DNA of 64,000 nucleotides, from assembly GCF_965232925.1 (NCBI RefSeq), contig NZ_CBDDRA010000015.1:76849-140848 (forward strand). Direction: 5' to 3'. Positions 9,002 through 17,460 of the stretch are shown here, in pieces. The translations under genes and the position numbers were made by a program. Below the pieces are notes generated by a model that made no database searches, was not told the DNA's origin, and saw only the letters and a list, made by a program, of their open reading frames with translations. The number at the start of each line of letters is the position of its first letter. The stretch's first letter is position 1. This DNA is from Tumidithrix helvetica. GTDB lineage: Bacteria; Cyanobacteriota; Cyanobacteriia; Pseudanabaenales; Pseudanabaenaceae.

Positions 9002-9140
9002 AAAACCCACATTCCGCTCGTAATGGAAGCCTAAAAATATTTACAACGAGACAATGAGTGTTTCGAGGAAGCAATACGATTAAAGTTGGATCTTGCAAAT
9101 CCGATGTAAGTTATACTGACAAATTGTTTCAGCGGACGCC

Positions 9141-10310
9141 CTAGGATTTTAATCGATCTTTCATTTCTTTGGCAGCGAGGGCATAGCCACCATCTGCACC
9201 ATCAATAAAGTGAACTTGGCGTCCATTTCGTTCAAATACGAGGCAGGTCATCAGCGCGCGATCGCTGACATGATATCCATAGACCAATCTTCCTTCTTTA
9301 AATTTTTTATCCAAGTAAGCAATCAGTTTCTTTCTTTGATTTGAATTACCTGAAATTACCATCCGTAAGCCATCATCGAACTTTTTGTAATCCGTTGCTT
9401 CAGATACGATCTGTTTATAGGTTCCCCAATCAAAGCCACCAACATTGAGATTGAATTTAACGAAGATAACACCTAATAGATTTTCTAAGCGAATTTTGAG
9501 CAAGTAAGTCTGTCTTTGCAACCAGTTCCCAGATTTTGTGAACACTCTCGTTTCAGGCAGGAGCTGCTCATTTTGAAAGGCAAGGTGCAATCCTTTTTGA
9601 AACGCAGGATGGAGATCTTGTTCTCTTCCATAGATTTTTTCGATTTGGTCGATCGCTTCTCGATAGATATTATCCGTTTGCGTTTCGCTCGGTGCAGTAC
9701 CAATTACAATCAGACTGAGAATCTCGCCGTGACGGCTTAAAATGTCTTTCCAACGGCATTCTAATCCCGAAAAGTCAGCTAAAGGAGGACTCCCTTCCCA
9801 TTTTGGACAATATAAATTTGTGGTTGCGATGTCTTTAACCAACCGTGTTGCGTAGGTAATGCCACCCCCACGTAAAATCGCTTGGTTGTAGTTTTCCGAA
9901 ATGCGGAGTTTGGCAATTTTAAGCTCATAACCTGCCGCGATCGCATACACAGGAATTATCCCTGCCCGCAACTCCATCTGAAACTCCTGCTGTGCAAGGA
10001 TTTGTGTTGCCAATAACGCTTTTTCGCAAGCATCTTTTAGCGATGGCGGGATTAGCATTGAAGCCCCATCTCCACCAAACACAAAGGGAATCTCGATGTT
10101 TTGAGCAACATTCAAAATCGCAATAATCGAACAAGCACCCAACAAATTGACATTCTTGTATTTGCCTGCCTCGATCGCTTTGGTTGACATGGTAATATCT
10201 GTCACGATCGCGTACCAATCATCGGGGACAAAGGCAAAGTTTTTACCGTAGGTAATATCGGTAAACTTCTCTAACATCGGAAGTTCCGCGTAGAAATTTT
10301 CTGTACTCAT
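9141..10310 (-). CDS. DUF3095 family protein (class III nucleotidyl-cyclase-like)
   Basis: A 389-residue cytoplasmic protein with the DUF3095 signature near the N-terminus (FVPDDWYAIVTDITMSTKAI, then NLLGACSIIAILN and FVFGGDGASMLIP). The ITD..ST and FGGDG segments resemble the metal-binding core of class III nucleotidyl cyclases, and the family is sometimes described as adenylate-cyclase-like; no reaction is established from the sequence. The C-terminal part (YGYHVSDRALMTCLVF, ending in a HFIDGADGGYALAAKE block) is conserved in the family. The gene starts at ATG 10310, 6 bases after the ABC permease stop, and is the last of three co-directional genes. A signalling or regulatory role tied to the exporter is only an inference. 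Confidence 0.85.
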   Translation of the reverse strand: MSTENFYAELPMLEKFTDITYGKNFAFVPDDWYAIVTDITMSTKAIEAGKYKNVNLLGACSIIAILNVAQNIEIPFVFGGDGASMLIPPSLKDACEKALLATQILAQQEFQMELRAGIIPVYAIAAGYELKIAKLRISENYNQAILRGGGITYATRLVKDIATTNLYCPKWEGSPPLADFSGLECRWKDILSRHGEILSLIVIGTAPSETQTDNIYREAIDQIEKIYGREQDLHPAFQKGLHLAFQNEQLLPETRVFTKSGNWLQRQTYLLKIRLENLLGVIFVKFNLNVGGFDWGTYKQIVSEATDYKKFDDGLRMVISGNSNQRKKLIAYLDKKFKEGRLVYGYHVSDRALMTCLVFERNGRQVHFIDGADGGYALAAKEMKDRLKS

Positions 10311-10316
10311 TTTTAT

Positions 10317-11105
10317 TTATGCTCCCATTCCAGAATAATGTTTGAGTCCGCGTCGCCATAGCCAGCGATTGAGCACATAGAAAAGAGCTGTCCAAACACC
10401 TATAACAAGTACGCCTTGAATCACGTTAACAGATCTGCCCATCAGCAATGCGGAGGGGAAATAGATCATGTAAGGAAACGGCGTCCATTCCAATATGGCA
10501 CGCACGTTAGCAGGAAACACATCTAAAGGCGCGATCATACCAGAGAGAAACAAATACAGCAAAAACCAAAACTGTTCGATCGCACTGGCGCGTTCTGTCC
10601 AAAAGGCAAATAGGGCAAAGGTGTACTGAGTCAGAAAGCGTAAGCAAAATGCGATCGTAACCACAAAGATAAATGTGAGTACAGTGGTTAAATCGGGAAC
10701 CCAGAAAGATTGCGGGTAGAGAGCAAAAAACAATCCAATCAGCACGACAATAAACGGGAAACGGGCAAAACGTTCGGCAACATGGCCTGCAAAGTGATGC
10801 CAAAACGGATCGAGAGGTTGCAGTAGGCGATTTGAGAGTTGACCCGAAACCACTTCTTTCTCAAAGTCCCAAATTACCCAAACCACATTAAATTGGCGCA
10901 CGATAAAGGCGGCTAAAAAATAACGGGCAAATTCTATCGAGGTAAAGCCAAAGCCTCCAGTTTGCGATGCCTGTATCCAAGCTCCCATCAGAATAAATGG
11001 TAGAGAGTTAGACAATGCCCATAATATAAGCTCGGCTCGATATTCAACCATATGAGCGTAGTAAACAGAAAGCAGCGCTTTCGCAATCCGAAATATATGA
11101 TTCAT
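10317..11105 (-). CDS. ABC-2 type transporter permease (DUF990-like)
   Basis: A 262-residue integral membrane protein with about six hydrophobic helices (for example PFILMGAWI, YFLAAFIVRQFNVVWVI, FPFIVVLIGLFFALY, VLTFIFVVTIAFCLRFL). It is of the ABC-2/DUF990 permease type, which forms the membrane channel of export systems with a separate ATPase. Its ATG overlaps the stop of the ATPase gene (11102-11105), indicating coupled translation. Many such systems have two related permeases. Only one is present here, so the channel is either a homodimer or completed by a gene elsewhere. The substrate is unknown. Confidence 0.85.
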   Translation of the reverse strand: MNHIFRIAKALLSVYYAHMVEYRAELILWALSNSLPFILMGAWIQASQTGGFGFTSIEFARYFLAAFIVRQFNVVWVIWDFEKEVVSGQLSNRLLQPLDPFWHHFAGHVAERFARFPFIVVLIGLFFALYPQSFWVPDLTTVLTFIFVVTIAFCLRFLTQYTFALFAFWTERASAIEQFWFLLYLFLSGMIAPLDVFPANVRAILEWTPFPYMIYFPSALLMGRSVNVIQGVLVIGVWTALFYVLNRWLWRRGLKHYSGMGA

Positions 11106-12115
11106 GACACGCTACCTGCTCGAAATACACGACCAATCACTTCCTCAATCGGGGGATCTGTAACAGTAAGGTCAAGCACTTCTAGCTCAGCTAAAATACG
11201 AGATACTGTCTTAGTAAGTTCCTCCCGTTGCACCAAAAAGCGTACAGATTGCCCATCCACACTCGCTAATTCCCCATAGGTTTGCAACCCAGACAAAAGC
11301 GCAGAAGACTGAGCCGCGACAAGTTCAGGAATAGACTGTGCCAACTCAACCCTCACCTCACGGTAGGGGGCAAACTTTTCTAACAATCCCTCTAAGCTGC
11401 CATCATAGATCAACCCTCCCTCATAGATTAGCAACACGCGACGGCATAGCGCCGTGATATCTGCCATGTAATGACTGGTAAGAATAATCGTGGCTCCGTA
11501 CTGCTGGTTATATTGCCGCAAAAAATCGCGCACGGCTACCTGAGCATTGATATCTAAACCCAAGGTGGGTTCATCCATAAACAAGATCTGGGGCTGATGC
11601 AGCAGAGCTGCAAGTAATTCAGCTTTCATGCGTTCGCCTAGAGACAGCTTACGCACGGGTTGGCTGAGTTTGTCCTCTAGTTTCAACATCTCGGTAAGTT
11701 CTGCCAATCGGTAAGCAAATATTTTGTCAGGAATGCCATACACCGCTGCATTAATTTTGAGCGAGTCTAGTGCTGGCAAATCCCACAAAAGTTGCTGTTT
11801 TTGTCCCATCACCAAGGTGATCTTTTGCAAAAACTTGGACTCTCGCCGAAAGGGGATATGGTCTGCAACCCTGACGCGTCCAGCCGATGGATGAATCAGT
11901 CCCGTTAGCATTTTTAGGGTTGTGGTTTTTCCTGCGCCATTTGGTCCTAAAAAACCCACAATTTCACCAGGCTCAATTTGAAATGAAACATCCCGCACAG
12001 CGGCAATCGTGCGATAGGCGCGTTTCCAAAAGTGCTTGAGCGTACCTGCAAAGCCTGCCTCTTTGACCGCGATCGGATAGAGCTTACTTAAACCTTCTAC
12101 CGTAATAATTGCCAT
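11102..12115 (-). CDS. ABC transporter ATP-binding protein (ABC-2 exporter)
   Basis: A 337-residue ATPase and first gene of the three-gene minus-strand operon. Walker A is GPNGAGKTT (57-65). A Q-loop lies in LVMGQKQQLLWDLP, the signature motif is KLSLGERMKAEL, Walker B is ILFMDEPTLGLD, and the H-loop is LTSHYMAD. The C-terminal extension of about 90 residues (PYREVRVELAQS... and PIEEVIGRVFRAG) is typical of ATPases paired with ABC-2/DUF990 permeases. It powers export by the downstream permease. The start at ATG 12115 fits the conserved opening MAIITVEGLSKLYP. The promoter should lie in the region that also holds MITE copy C. Confidence 0.93.
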   Translation of the reverse strand: MAIITVEGLSKLYPIAVKEAGFAGTLKHFWKRAYRTIAAVRDVSFQIEPGEIVGFLGPNGAGKTTTLKMLTGLIHPSAGRVRVADHIPFRRESKFLQKITLVMGQKQQLLWDLPALDSLKINAAVYGIPDKIFAYRLAELTEMLKLEDKLSQPVRKLSLGERMKAELLAALLHQPQILFMDEPTLGLDINAQVAVRDFLRQYNQQYGATIILTSHYMADITALCRRVLLIYEGGLIYDGSLEGLLEKFAPYREVRVELAQSIPELVAAQSSALLSGLQTYGELASVDGQSVRFLVQREELTKTVSRILAELEVLDLTVTDPPIEEVIGRVFRAGSVS

Positions 12116-12649
12116 TGCTTAACGCTACCTGATTTCTTTTGTTGACTCGGTGTGCTAAAAGCACAGTTGTAATTGGGGTGCTCCTATTGTGCCATTCCCC
12201 CTGCTTACACAAATGAGCGGCAAAATTTAATACCATTTTCAAAAGGTGATGCAACGCATCTTTTTGAAAAGACCGCGCTCCGCGCGGAACACAAAACCCG
12301 ATCTGTCGCAATTTCAAGAGAAATTGGTATAAGCAGGCAGTAAATCGGAATCGGTCAAAGGTTAGAACAAAGGTGGAACATATATTTGACGGTCAACACA
12401 TGATGGGAGGCGCTAAATTGGTTTGGTCAGAGCAAAGGCCCAGATAGGGTTACAGAATTTGGTTTACAACATGAGTCGATTCATATGTTGGGAAACAAAA
12501 CTTGCTTTAGTGTAATCTTGAGGAATCGTGTGACTACGGGTGAATAATTGCCACATAAAATCAGGAAAATAGGTTACTGAATCAGCATTTTTCTGCTATT
12601 TTCAGTTTTAGTTTTTTGCTAATTTTTAGAGGTGCCCTTAAGAAATTCG
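12116..12649. other. Divergent intergenic region with MITE copy C
   Basis: About 530 bases between the divergent ABC ATPase and EAL genes. The left part holds a 101-bp MITE-like copy (12230-12330). The rest (12331-12649) shows no gene, no clear promoter and no strong hairpin. Confidence 0.6.
12230..12330 (-). repeat. MITE-like dispersed repeat, copy C
   Basis: A 101-bp copy in the opposite orientation to copy A, beginning ATACCATTTTC and ending GAAATTGGTAT on the plus strand. It has the best-preserved GC-rich palindrome of the family (GACCGCGCTCCGCGCGGAAC). It lies about 115 bases upstream of the ABC ATPase start codon, within that operon's likely promoter region. Confidence 0.82.
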
Positions 12650-13573
12650 ATGGAAACAGAATTTGACCCCCTAGAAACTGAGCACATCGATCTTGATTTG
12701 GATGACTGTCTTTCTGAAATTAAGTTAGCGGCAGATAAGTTTGAGCTTTGGTTTCAGCCAGTGTATGAAATTGTCTCAGGGACAGTTTTGCACAATGAGG
12801 TTCTGGTACGATGGCGGGATAATGAGGGAAGGTTGCGATCGCCTCGCGATCTATTTGAGGTTTTACAAAACACGCACCTAATTTGGCAACTCGATCGGAT
12901 TGTGGCAGAAAAAAGCATCGAAATCCTTGCTCAAAATTCTAAAATTAGCCTTTCGATCAATCTTTCAGAGGAAATACTCGAAGATCGTGATTTTTTATCT
13001 CAACTCCAAAACTGGCTGGCACATTATCGCGTTAGCCCCAAGCGTTTGATGTTTGAACTGGATGAAGCCGTTGTCATCCAAACCTCCTTAAAATCTCAGG
13101 AATTGATGAAAGCTTTCCAACAAATTGGATGTGGTGTCGTATTGGATCGCTTTACGGGGAGTCACTTCTCACTTCAGCAATGGCAATCTTTACCCATTGA
13201 TACGATTAAGCTCGATCGCAACATGATTGCCGATCCCCAATCTTCCGAACAAAAACAACTGGCAAAAGCGATCGCCCATATCAGTCCCATTTTCCACAAG
13301 CGTTGTATCGCCACAGGCATTGATAACAAAAAGCTCCTAAAATTTGCTTATGATATTGGCGTGCAGGGTGTTCAAGGTTATCTTTTAGACAGACCCGATG
13401 AAAAGCCAAAAACCTTTATCTCTGCTGGGGTGTTGGTTGTTAGAATTATCACCGTTTTAATTATGATCTATATTATCAAGACTTTAGCTGGCATCGATCT
13501 ATTTCCCGAACGTCACTCATGGGAAGTGATTAGTGATTTCTTTCAGTCATTATTTGAGGGAACAAAACAGTAG
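12650..13573 (+). CDS. Degenerate EAL-domain protein with a C-terminal membrane segment
   Basis: About 307 residues from ATG 12650 (in-frame GTG at 12632 is an alternative). Residues about 25-260 are an EAL-type c-di-GMP phosphodiesterase fold: FQPVYEI, NEVLVRW (EVL instead of EAL), SINLSEEIL, FELDEA, IKLDRNMI and VQGVQGYLL. Two catalytic segments are altered: the DDFGTG loop reads VLDRFTGSHFS and the AEGVE segment reads ATGID. c-di-GMP hydrolysis is therefore doubtful, and a ligand-binding or protein-contact role is more likely. A hydrophobic stretch near the C-terminus (about 275-290, VLVVRIITVLIMIYII) may anchor it in the membrane. No GGDEF or receiver domain is attached. It converges with the kinase gene downstream. 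Confidence 0.85.
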   Translation: METEFDPLETEHIDLDLDDCLSEIKLAADKFELWFQPVYEIVSGTVLHNEVLVRWRDNEGRLRSPRDLFEVLQNTHLIWQLDRIVAEKSIEILAQNSKISLSINLSEEILEDRDFLSQLQNWLAHYRVSPKRLMFELDEAVVIQTSLKSQELMKAFQQIGCGVVLDRFTGSHFSLQQWQSLPIDTIKLDRNMIADPQSSEQKQLAKAIAHISPIFHKRCIATGIDNKKLLKFAYDIGVQGVQGYLLDRPDEKPKTFISAGVLVVRIITVLIMIYIIKTLAGIDLFPERHSWEVISDFFQSLFEGTKQ

Positions 13574-13614
13574 CGATCTCGGTATTTAGAAGCTCGAACA
13601 AAATTAGCTCGAAA

Positions 13615-15129
13615 TTATGTTTCGTCGTTATGCGATAGCTTATTTTTCTGACGATCCAACCATTCCTGTATAACATCAATAATCCAATCAACCTCTGTTT
13701 CTCTAATTCCTGTAGGCGCTAATAAATAGCTCTGGTTATTTGCCCAAAGCTTCACATTTACCTTGACTGAGTTATCCTCAGTTTTCTCACTAGCAAGCCA
13801 AAGTATATGCTCCAACAGATCGCTCTTTCGTTTTTCCATCATTCGCCAGACAGGTTCAACATACAACTCGCTCGTTGGTAAATTTACTTGCCAGTAGACT
13901 TTCCCAAACAAAGAACTTTTTAAACTACTCTCAAATTGCTCAATTGTAAGTTGAGAAACTGTTAGACCTTTGACTGTAAGGAAAACGGCATATATCAAAA
14001 TCAGAGCAACAACTCCAGTTAGCGTCCAGAGAGAAAAGCTTGTGAAATATATCCTCTTTAAAATTTCAGTAATTGGCAATATGGATGTAACAATGCTCCC
14101 GATCAAAATCAATAAACCCCAACTGCAGACCACAAGCCAAGGATCGCTAGGGAAAGTAATTCTGTGCAATGAAGAAGACTCCTCGACTTGAATTTTGGAG
14201 TCGCTTGGGGGACTTGCCCTACGGCGGCGATGGGTTGGTGGTGGTGGTGGATCTTCCCTTACTCGAATGGGCTGTTTGTAAATGGAAGTTTCCACTGTGG
14301 ATGTTATTGGATGCTCTTGGAGAGCTTTAGGCTTCTCTTGGAGGGCTTTTAGGGCTAACCGCGCCGATGGATAACGCCGCTTTACTGTCGGTTCGACCAA
14401 ACACTGAATCCATTGAGCCAGTTGTTCGCTTGTACCCGTGCGATCGCGAAATAAAATTCGAGCTTCATCATCCTGTGGCAAATCCGCAGGCGAGATGCCC
14501 GTCAGTAAATGAATCAGCGTAGCGCCTAAGCCATAAAGATCTGAAGCGGGAACAGCCCTTCCTCCATATTGTTCCATAGGAGTATAGCCATAGGTTCCAA
14601 CTACGGTAAACGATCTGCCTTCGGCAGTTGCTTTATCCTGTGCTGCCCCAAAATCAACCAGATAGATATGGCGATCTTCAGTCAATATCAAGTTACTGGG
14701 TTTAAGATCGCGATGGAGGACAGGCGGATTGAGTTCGTGGAGGTAGATGAGAATCTCCAGAATTTCTGTAGCAATTTGCCGTATTTGCGCTTCTGTAAAC
14801 TTTTGTCCATTGGCAATACATTCGCGGAGAGAATTTCCTGCCAGATACTCCTGCACCAGTCCAAACCAAAGTTCGCGATCGTCTAACGAAAAGTAATCGC
14901 GGTATTTAGGAATGCGTGGATGGTTGACTTGCTTTAGAACCTGCGCCTCGCGCTCAAACAACTTCAGGCTTTCCCACTGCACATCTCCACCCAAAGTAAG
15001 CAGTTTTACAACCACCAATTCGCCTGCTGCTGCAAGGTCTTTAGCCAGCCATGTCTGCCTCCCAATATTTTGCCCTAATAGGTTTTGTAGTTGATAGCGT
15101 TCCTTAATAATTTCTTGGGCTTGGGGCAT
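13615..15129 (-). CDS. Serine/threonine protein kinase with C-terminal membrane region
   Basis: A 504-residue Hanks-type kinase. The N-terminal catalytic domain (about 1-270) has the ATP-binding lysine in VVVKLL, the catalytic loop HRDLKPSN, the metal-binding DFGAA and an activation segment GTYGYTPMEQYGG, as in the cyanobacterial SpkA-D/Pkn2 type. A Pro/Arg-rich linker (PPPPPTHRRRRASPPSDS) leads to two hydrophobic segments at about 325-390 (LVVCSWGLLILIGSIV and FSLWTLTGVVALILIYAVFL). A final domain of about 110 residues has no recognised fold. All motifs expected for an active kinase are present; the substrate is unknown. The start at ATG 15129 fits the usual opening of the kinase fold (IIKERYQLQNLLG). 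Confidence 0.93.
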   Translation of the reverse strand: MPQAQEIIKERYQLQNLLGQNIGRQTWLAKDLAAAGELVVVKLLTLGGDVQWESLKLFEREAQVLKQVNHPRIPKYRDYFSLDDRELWFGLVQEYLAGNSLRECIANGQKFTEAQIRQIATEILEILIYLHELNPPVLHRDLKPSNLILTEDRHIYLVDFGAAQDKATAEGRSFTVVGTYGYTPMEQYGGRAVPASDLYGLGATLIHLLTGISPADLPQDDEARILFRDRTGTSEQLAQWIQCLVEPTVKRRYPSARLALKALQEKPKALQEHPITSTVETSIYKQPIRVREDPPPPPTHRRRRASPPSDSKIQVEESSSLHRITFPSDPWLVVCSWGLLILIGSIVTSILPITEILKRIYFTSFSLWTLTGVVALILIYAVFLTVKGLTVSQLTIEQFESSLKSSLFGKVYWQVNLPTSELYVEPVWRMMEKRKSDLLEHILWLASEKTEDNSVKVNVKLWANNQSYLLAPTGIRETEVDWIIDVIQEWLDRQKNKLSHNDET

Positions 15130-15295
15130 GGCTTTCTTTAAAACTAAGAATTAGATCTAGGAATTTCTGAATACCATTCGGAATTTAGAGTATCTCTTGA
15201 AATTAACATAAATATGTTCAAAAATGCTCTACTGCCCAATCAAGCCTGAGCCAATCCCCAATCAGTCGGTAATGAATTGGGAGAATCCACGAGAA

Positions 15296-17347
15296 TTAAT
15301 GCTGGGATTTTCTGTATTGCTCCACAAACACCCATGTCTGTAAAACTTCGGCGACAGTCCAGGCTTGGGCGATACAACCGCGCGATCGCATGGGAGCATC
15401 GCCATCAAAGATTTCACTGAGGCTACCTATACCCCCTGCTTTGAGATGATGGGACATCGGTTGCAGCAAGGCATGGGCTTGCGTAGGATTTTGATAGACC
15501 TGTAAATGAGCGCGGACAAACGCTCCCAGCAGCCACCCCCAGACTGTGCCCTGATGATAGGAACCATCGCGTTGATAGGCATCGCCACCATATAGCCCTC
15601 GGTAGTTGGGATGGTCGGGAGGTAAGGAACGCAAACCGTAGGATGTCAGTAGCGATCGCGCACAGGCATCAATCACACTTCGTTGCTGCATAGGAGTCAG
15701 TAGAGGTTTCATGCTTCCCTCTCCTTGCAGGAGAGGGGTAGGGGGAGAGGTCATAGGAAGAGAAATCGCAAAGATTTGATTGGGGCGCAGCGTGGCATCA
15801 TCTCCATCTGGACTATCCAAGACATCAAAGCAATAGCCTGTAGAAGGATTCCAGAACCGTTGAAATCCAATTCTCGCCTGCTCTGCAAGGTTGTCATACC
15901 GTTCGTGAGGTTTTCCCAATCGCTGGGCGATCGCTGCCATCACCGCGAGCGCATGATACCAAAGGGCATTGATTTCCACGGGTTTACCGATGCGTGGCGT
16001 AACCACCCAATCGCCTACCTTGGCATCCATCCAAGTCAGTTGTACGCCTGCTTCCCCTGCATAGAGCAAGCCATCGCGATCGAGGTGGATATGGTAGCGC
16101 GTACCGCGACAGTGCCAGTCTATGACTTCTTCCAAGGCAGGAAAGAGTTGGCGGAGTAGTTCGTCATCCCTAGCAACTGCATCGTAAGCGCGGATCGCCT
16201 CAAAATACCAGAGCGTTGCATCTACAGTATTGTATTCTGGCATCTCTCCCGCATCGGGAAATCGATTGGGAAGCATCCCTCGATCGAGATATTGGGCAAA
16301 GGTGAGCAAGATGGAACGGGCAATTTCTGGCTGTCCCGTCGCTAGGGTCAGCCCTGGCAGGCTAATCATCGTATCGCGTCCCCAGTCAGAGAACCAGTGA
16401 TAGCCTGCAATAATCGTTTTGCCATCGGGGCGATTGGGTAAGGGGCGATCGACTACAAACTGGTCTGCTGCCAAAACCAAATGTTCGATCCAATCAGGTG
16501 CTGACTTTGTATCGATCTTCAAATAATCAGCAGAATTCCAAATATTGACAAGCTGAGTTTCGCGATCGCGTTGTGCTTGCAAAGCAGTTCGTCCATCAAG
16601 GGAAGGATTGGATTCTGTGCTGGCAACTATCGTCAAGGATTCGCCCCGATCCAGTGTGGCTGTGAAGGTAGCAGCATGGAGGTGATCTTCGCGATCGCTG
16701 AGCCCACGATAGCGTTCCACAGCTAGATCGAATCCCTCGTACCAATCATGATGGGTGGTAAGCTCTCCGCAATCGCTGAATAGATAGAATGGCGTTGCGG
16801 ATGGGAAAGACGCAATCCTTACTCCTTGAGCGATCGAATCTACCTGCATCTGCCAGTTCTTTCCTATCGTGTTGCCATGGTAATCGCGATAGTTGACCAA
16901 TGCTTTAATCGATAGTGCGATCGGACTACTACCGCGCTCTAGGGAATATTGAATATAGGTGGTATTTTTACCATGCTGCATCCAGACGCGCTTTTCTAAC
17001 AGAGCATCGCTACAGGCAAATCTCCAGACTGGTATCGTTCCCTCTAGGGTGAAACTCTCAAGATTTAGATAACCCGATGGATTCACAACGTTGCCTGTCC
17101 AGTGATTAGTATAAAGCGGATAGAGCTGTTGTCCGTATTGAACCGTTTCGTCTAGTTTAGACAGCAGCAACGATCGCTCTAAGGGAGGTTTGAGCGCTGC
17201 TACCAGCAAACCATGATAGCGACGGGTAAGCGCTCCTGATACTGTGCCTGAGGCATAACCACCAATGCCGTTGGTAACCAACCATTCGTATCGATCGGCT
17301 ACATTTAGCTCGCCACAGATTTCTCTACCAAAATCTATATTCATCAT
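15296..17347 (-). CDS. Amylo-alpha-1,6-glucosidase (glycogen debranching enzyme type)
   Basis: A 683-residue enzyme of the bacterial glycogen-debranching family (GDE N-terminal beta domain, then an (alpha/alpha)6 catalytic domain). The N-terminus has the diagnostic EWLVTNGIGGYASGTVSG and RRYHGLLVAAL. The catalytic part has GYHWFSDWGRDTMISLPGL, YNTVDATLWYFEA, NALWYHAL and YHQGTVWGWLLGAF, with acidic residues where the family's catalytic residues are expected. It probably hydrolyses alpha-1,6 branches of glycogen in the cytosol. Near residue 535 an extra segment, TSPPTPLLQGEGS, interrupts the protein between SLP and the LLTPMQQ helix; it is encoded by a known type of cyanobacterial dispersed repeat. 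ATG 17347 opens MMNIDFGRE, as in relatives. Confidence 0.93.
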   Translation of the reverse strand: MMNIDFGREICGELNVADRYEWLVTNGIGGYASGTVSGALTRRYHGLLVAALKPPLERSLLLSKLDETVQYGQQLYPLYTNHWTGNVVNPSGYLNLESFTLEGTIPVWRFACSDALLEKRVWMQHGKNTTYIQYSLERGSSPIALSIKALVNYRDYHGNTIGKNWQMQVDSIAQGVRIASFPSATPFYLFSDCGELTTHHDWYEGFDLAVERYRGLSDREDHLHAATFTATLDRGESLTIVASTESNPSLDGRTALQAQRDRETQLVNIWNSADYLKIDTKSAPDWIEHLVLAADQFVVDRPLPNRPDGKTIIAGYHWFSDWGRDTMISLPGLTLATGQPEIARSILLTFAQYLDRGMLPNRFPDAGEMPEYNTVDATLWYFEAIRAYDAVARDDELLRQLFPALEEVIDWHCRGTRYHIHLDRDGLLYAGEAGVQLTWMDAKVGDWVVTPRIGKPVEINALWYHALAVMAAIAQRLGKPHERYDNLAEQARIGFQRFWNPSTGYCFDVLDSPDGDDATLRPNQIFAISLPMTSPPTPLLQGEGSMKPLLTPMQQRSVIDACARSLLTSYGLRSLPPDHPNYRGLYGGDAYQRDGSYHQGTVWGWLLGAFVRAHLQVYQNPTQAHALLQPMSHHLKAGGIGSLSEIFDGDAPMRSRGCIAQAWTVAEVLQTWVFVEQYRKSQH
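15713..15754 (-). repeat. In-frame dispersed repeat inside the debranching enzyme gene
   Basis: A 42-bp segment with the core CCCTCTCCTTGCAGGAGAGGG plus GTAGGGGGAGAGG, partly palindromic (CTCTCCTTGCAGGAGAG). Read on the coding strand it gives SPPTPLLQGEGS, a peptide seen repeatedly in cyanobacterial proteins where this repeat family has entered genes without breaking the frame. Confidence 0.8.
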
Positions 17348-17460
17348 GTTTATATCAAATCTTCCCCTAGACTAGCGGTATTCATTAAACGTCAACTGTA
17401 GGAGTCCTGAAAGGTTGCTAAAACATTGCTTAATGGACAGCGTGGAAATCTTCAGCAAAA

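Larger units (their letters stand above)
8629..9140. other. Convergent intergenic region between pntB and the DUF3095 gene
   Basis: 512 bases between two genes that point at each other. It contains the bidirectional terminator at 8727-8770 and two adjacent copies of the 101-bp MITE-like repeat (8809-8909 and 8911-9001). No protein gene is supported: the open frames here cross the terminator or the repeats. Confidence 0.75.
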
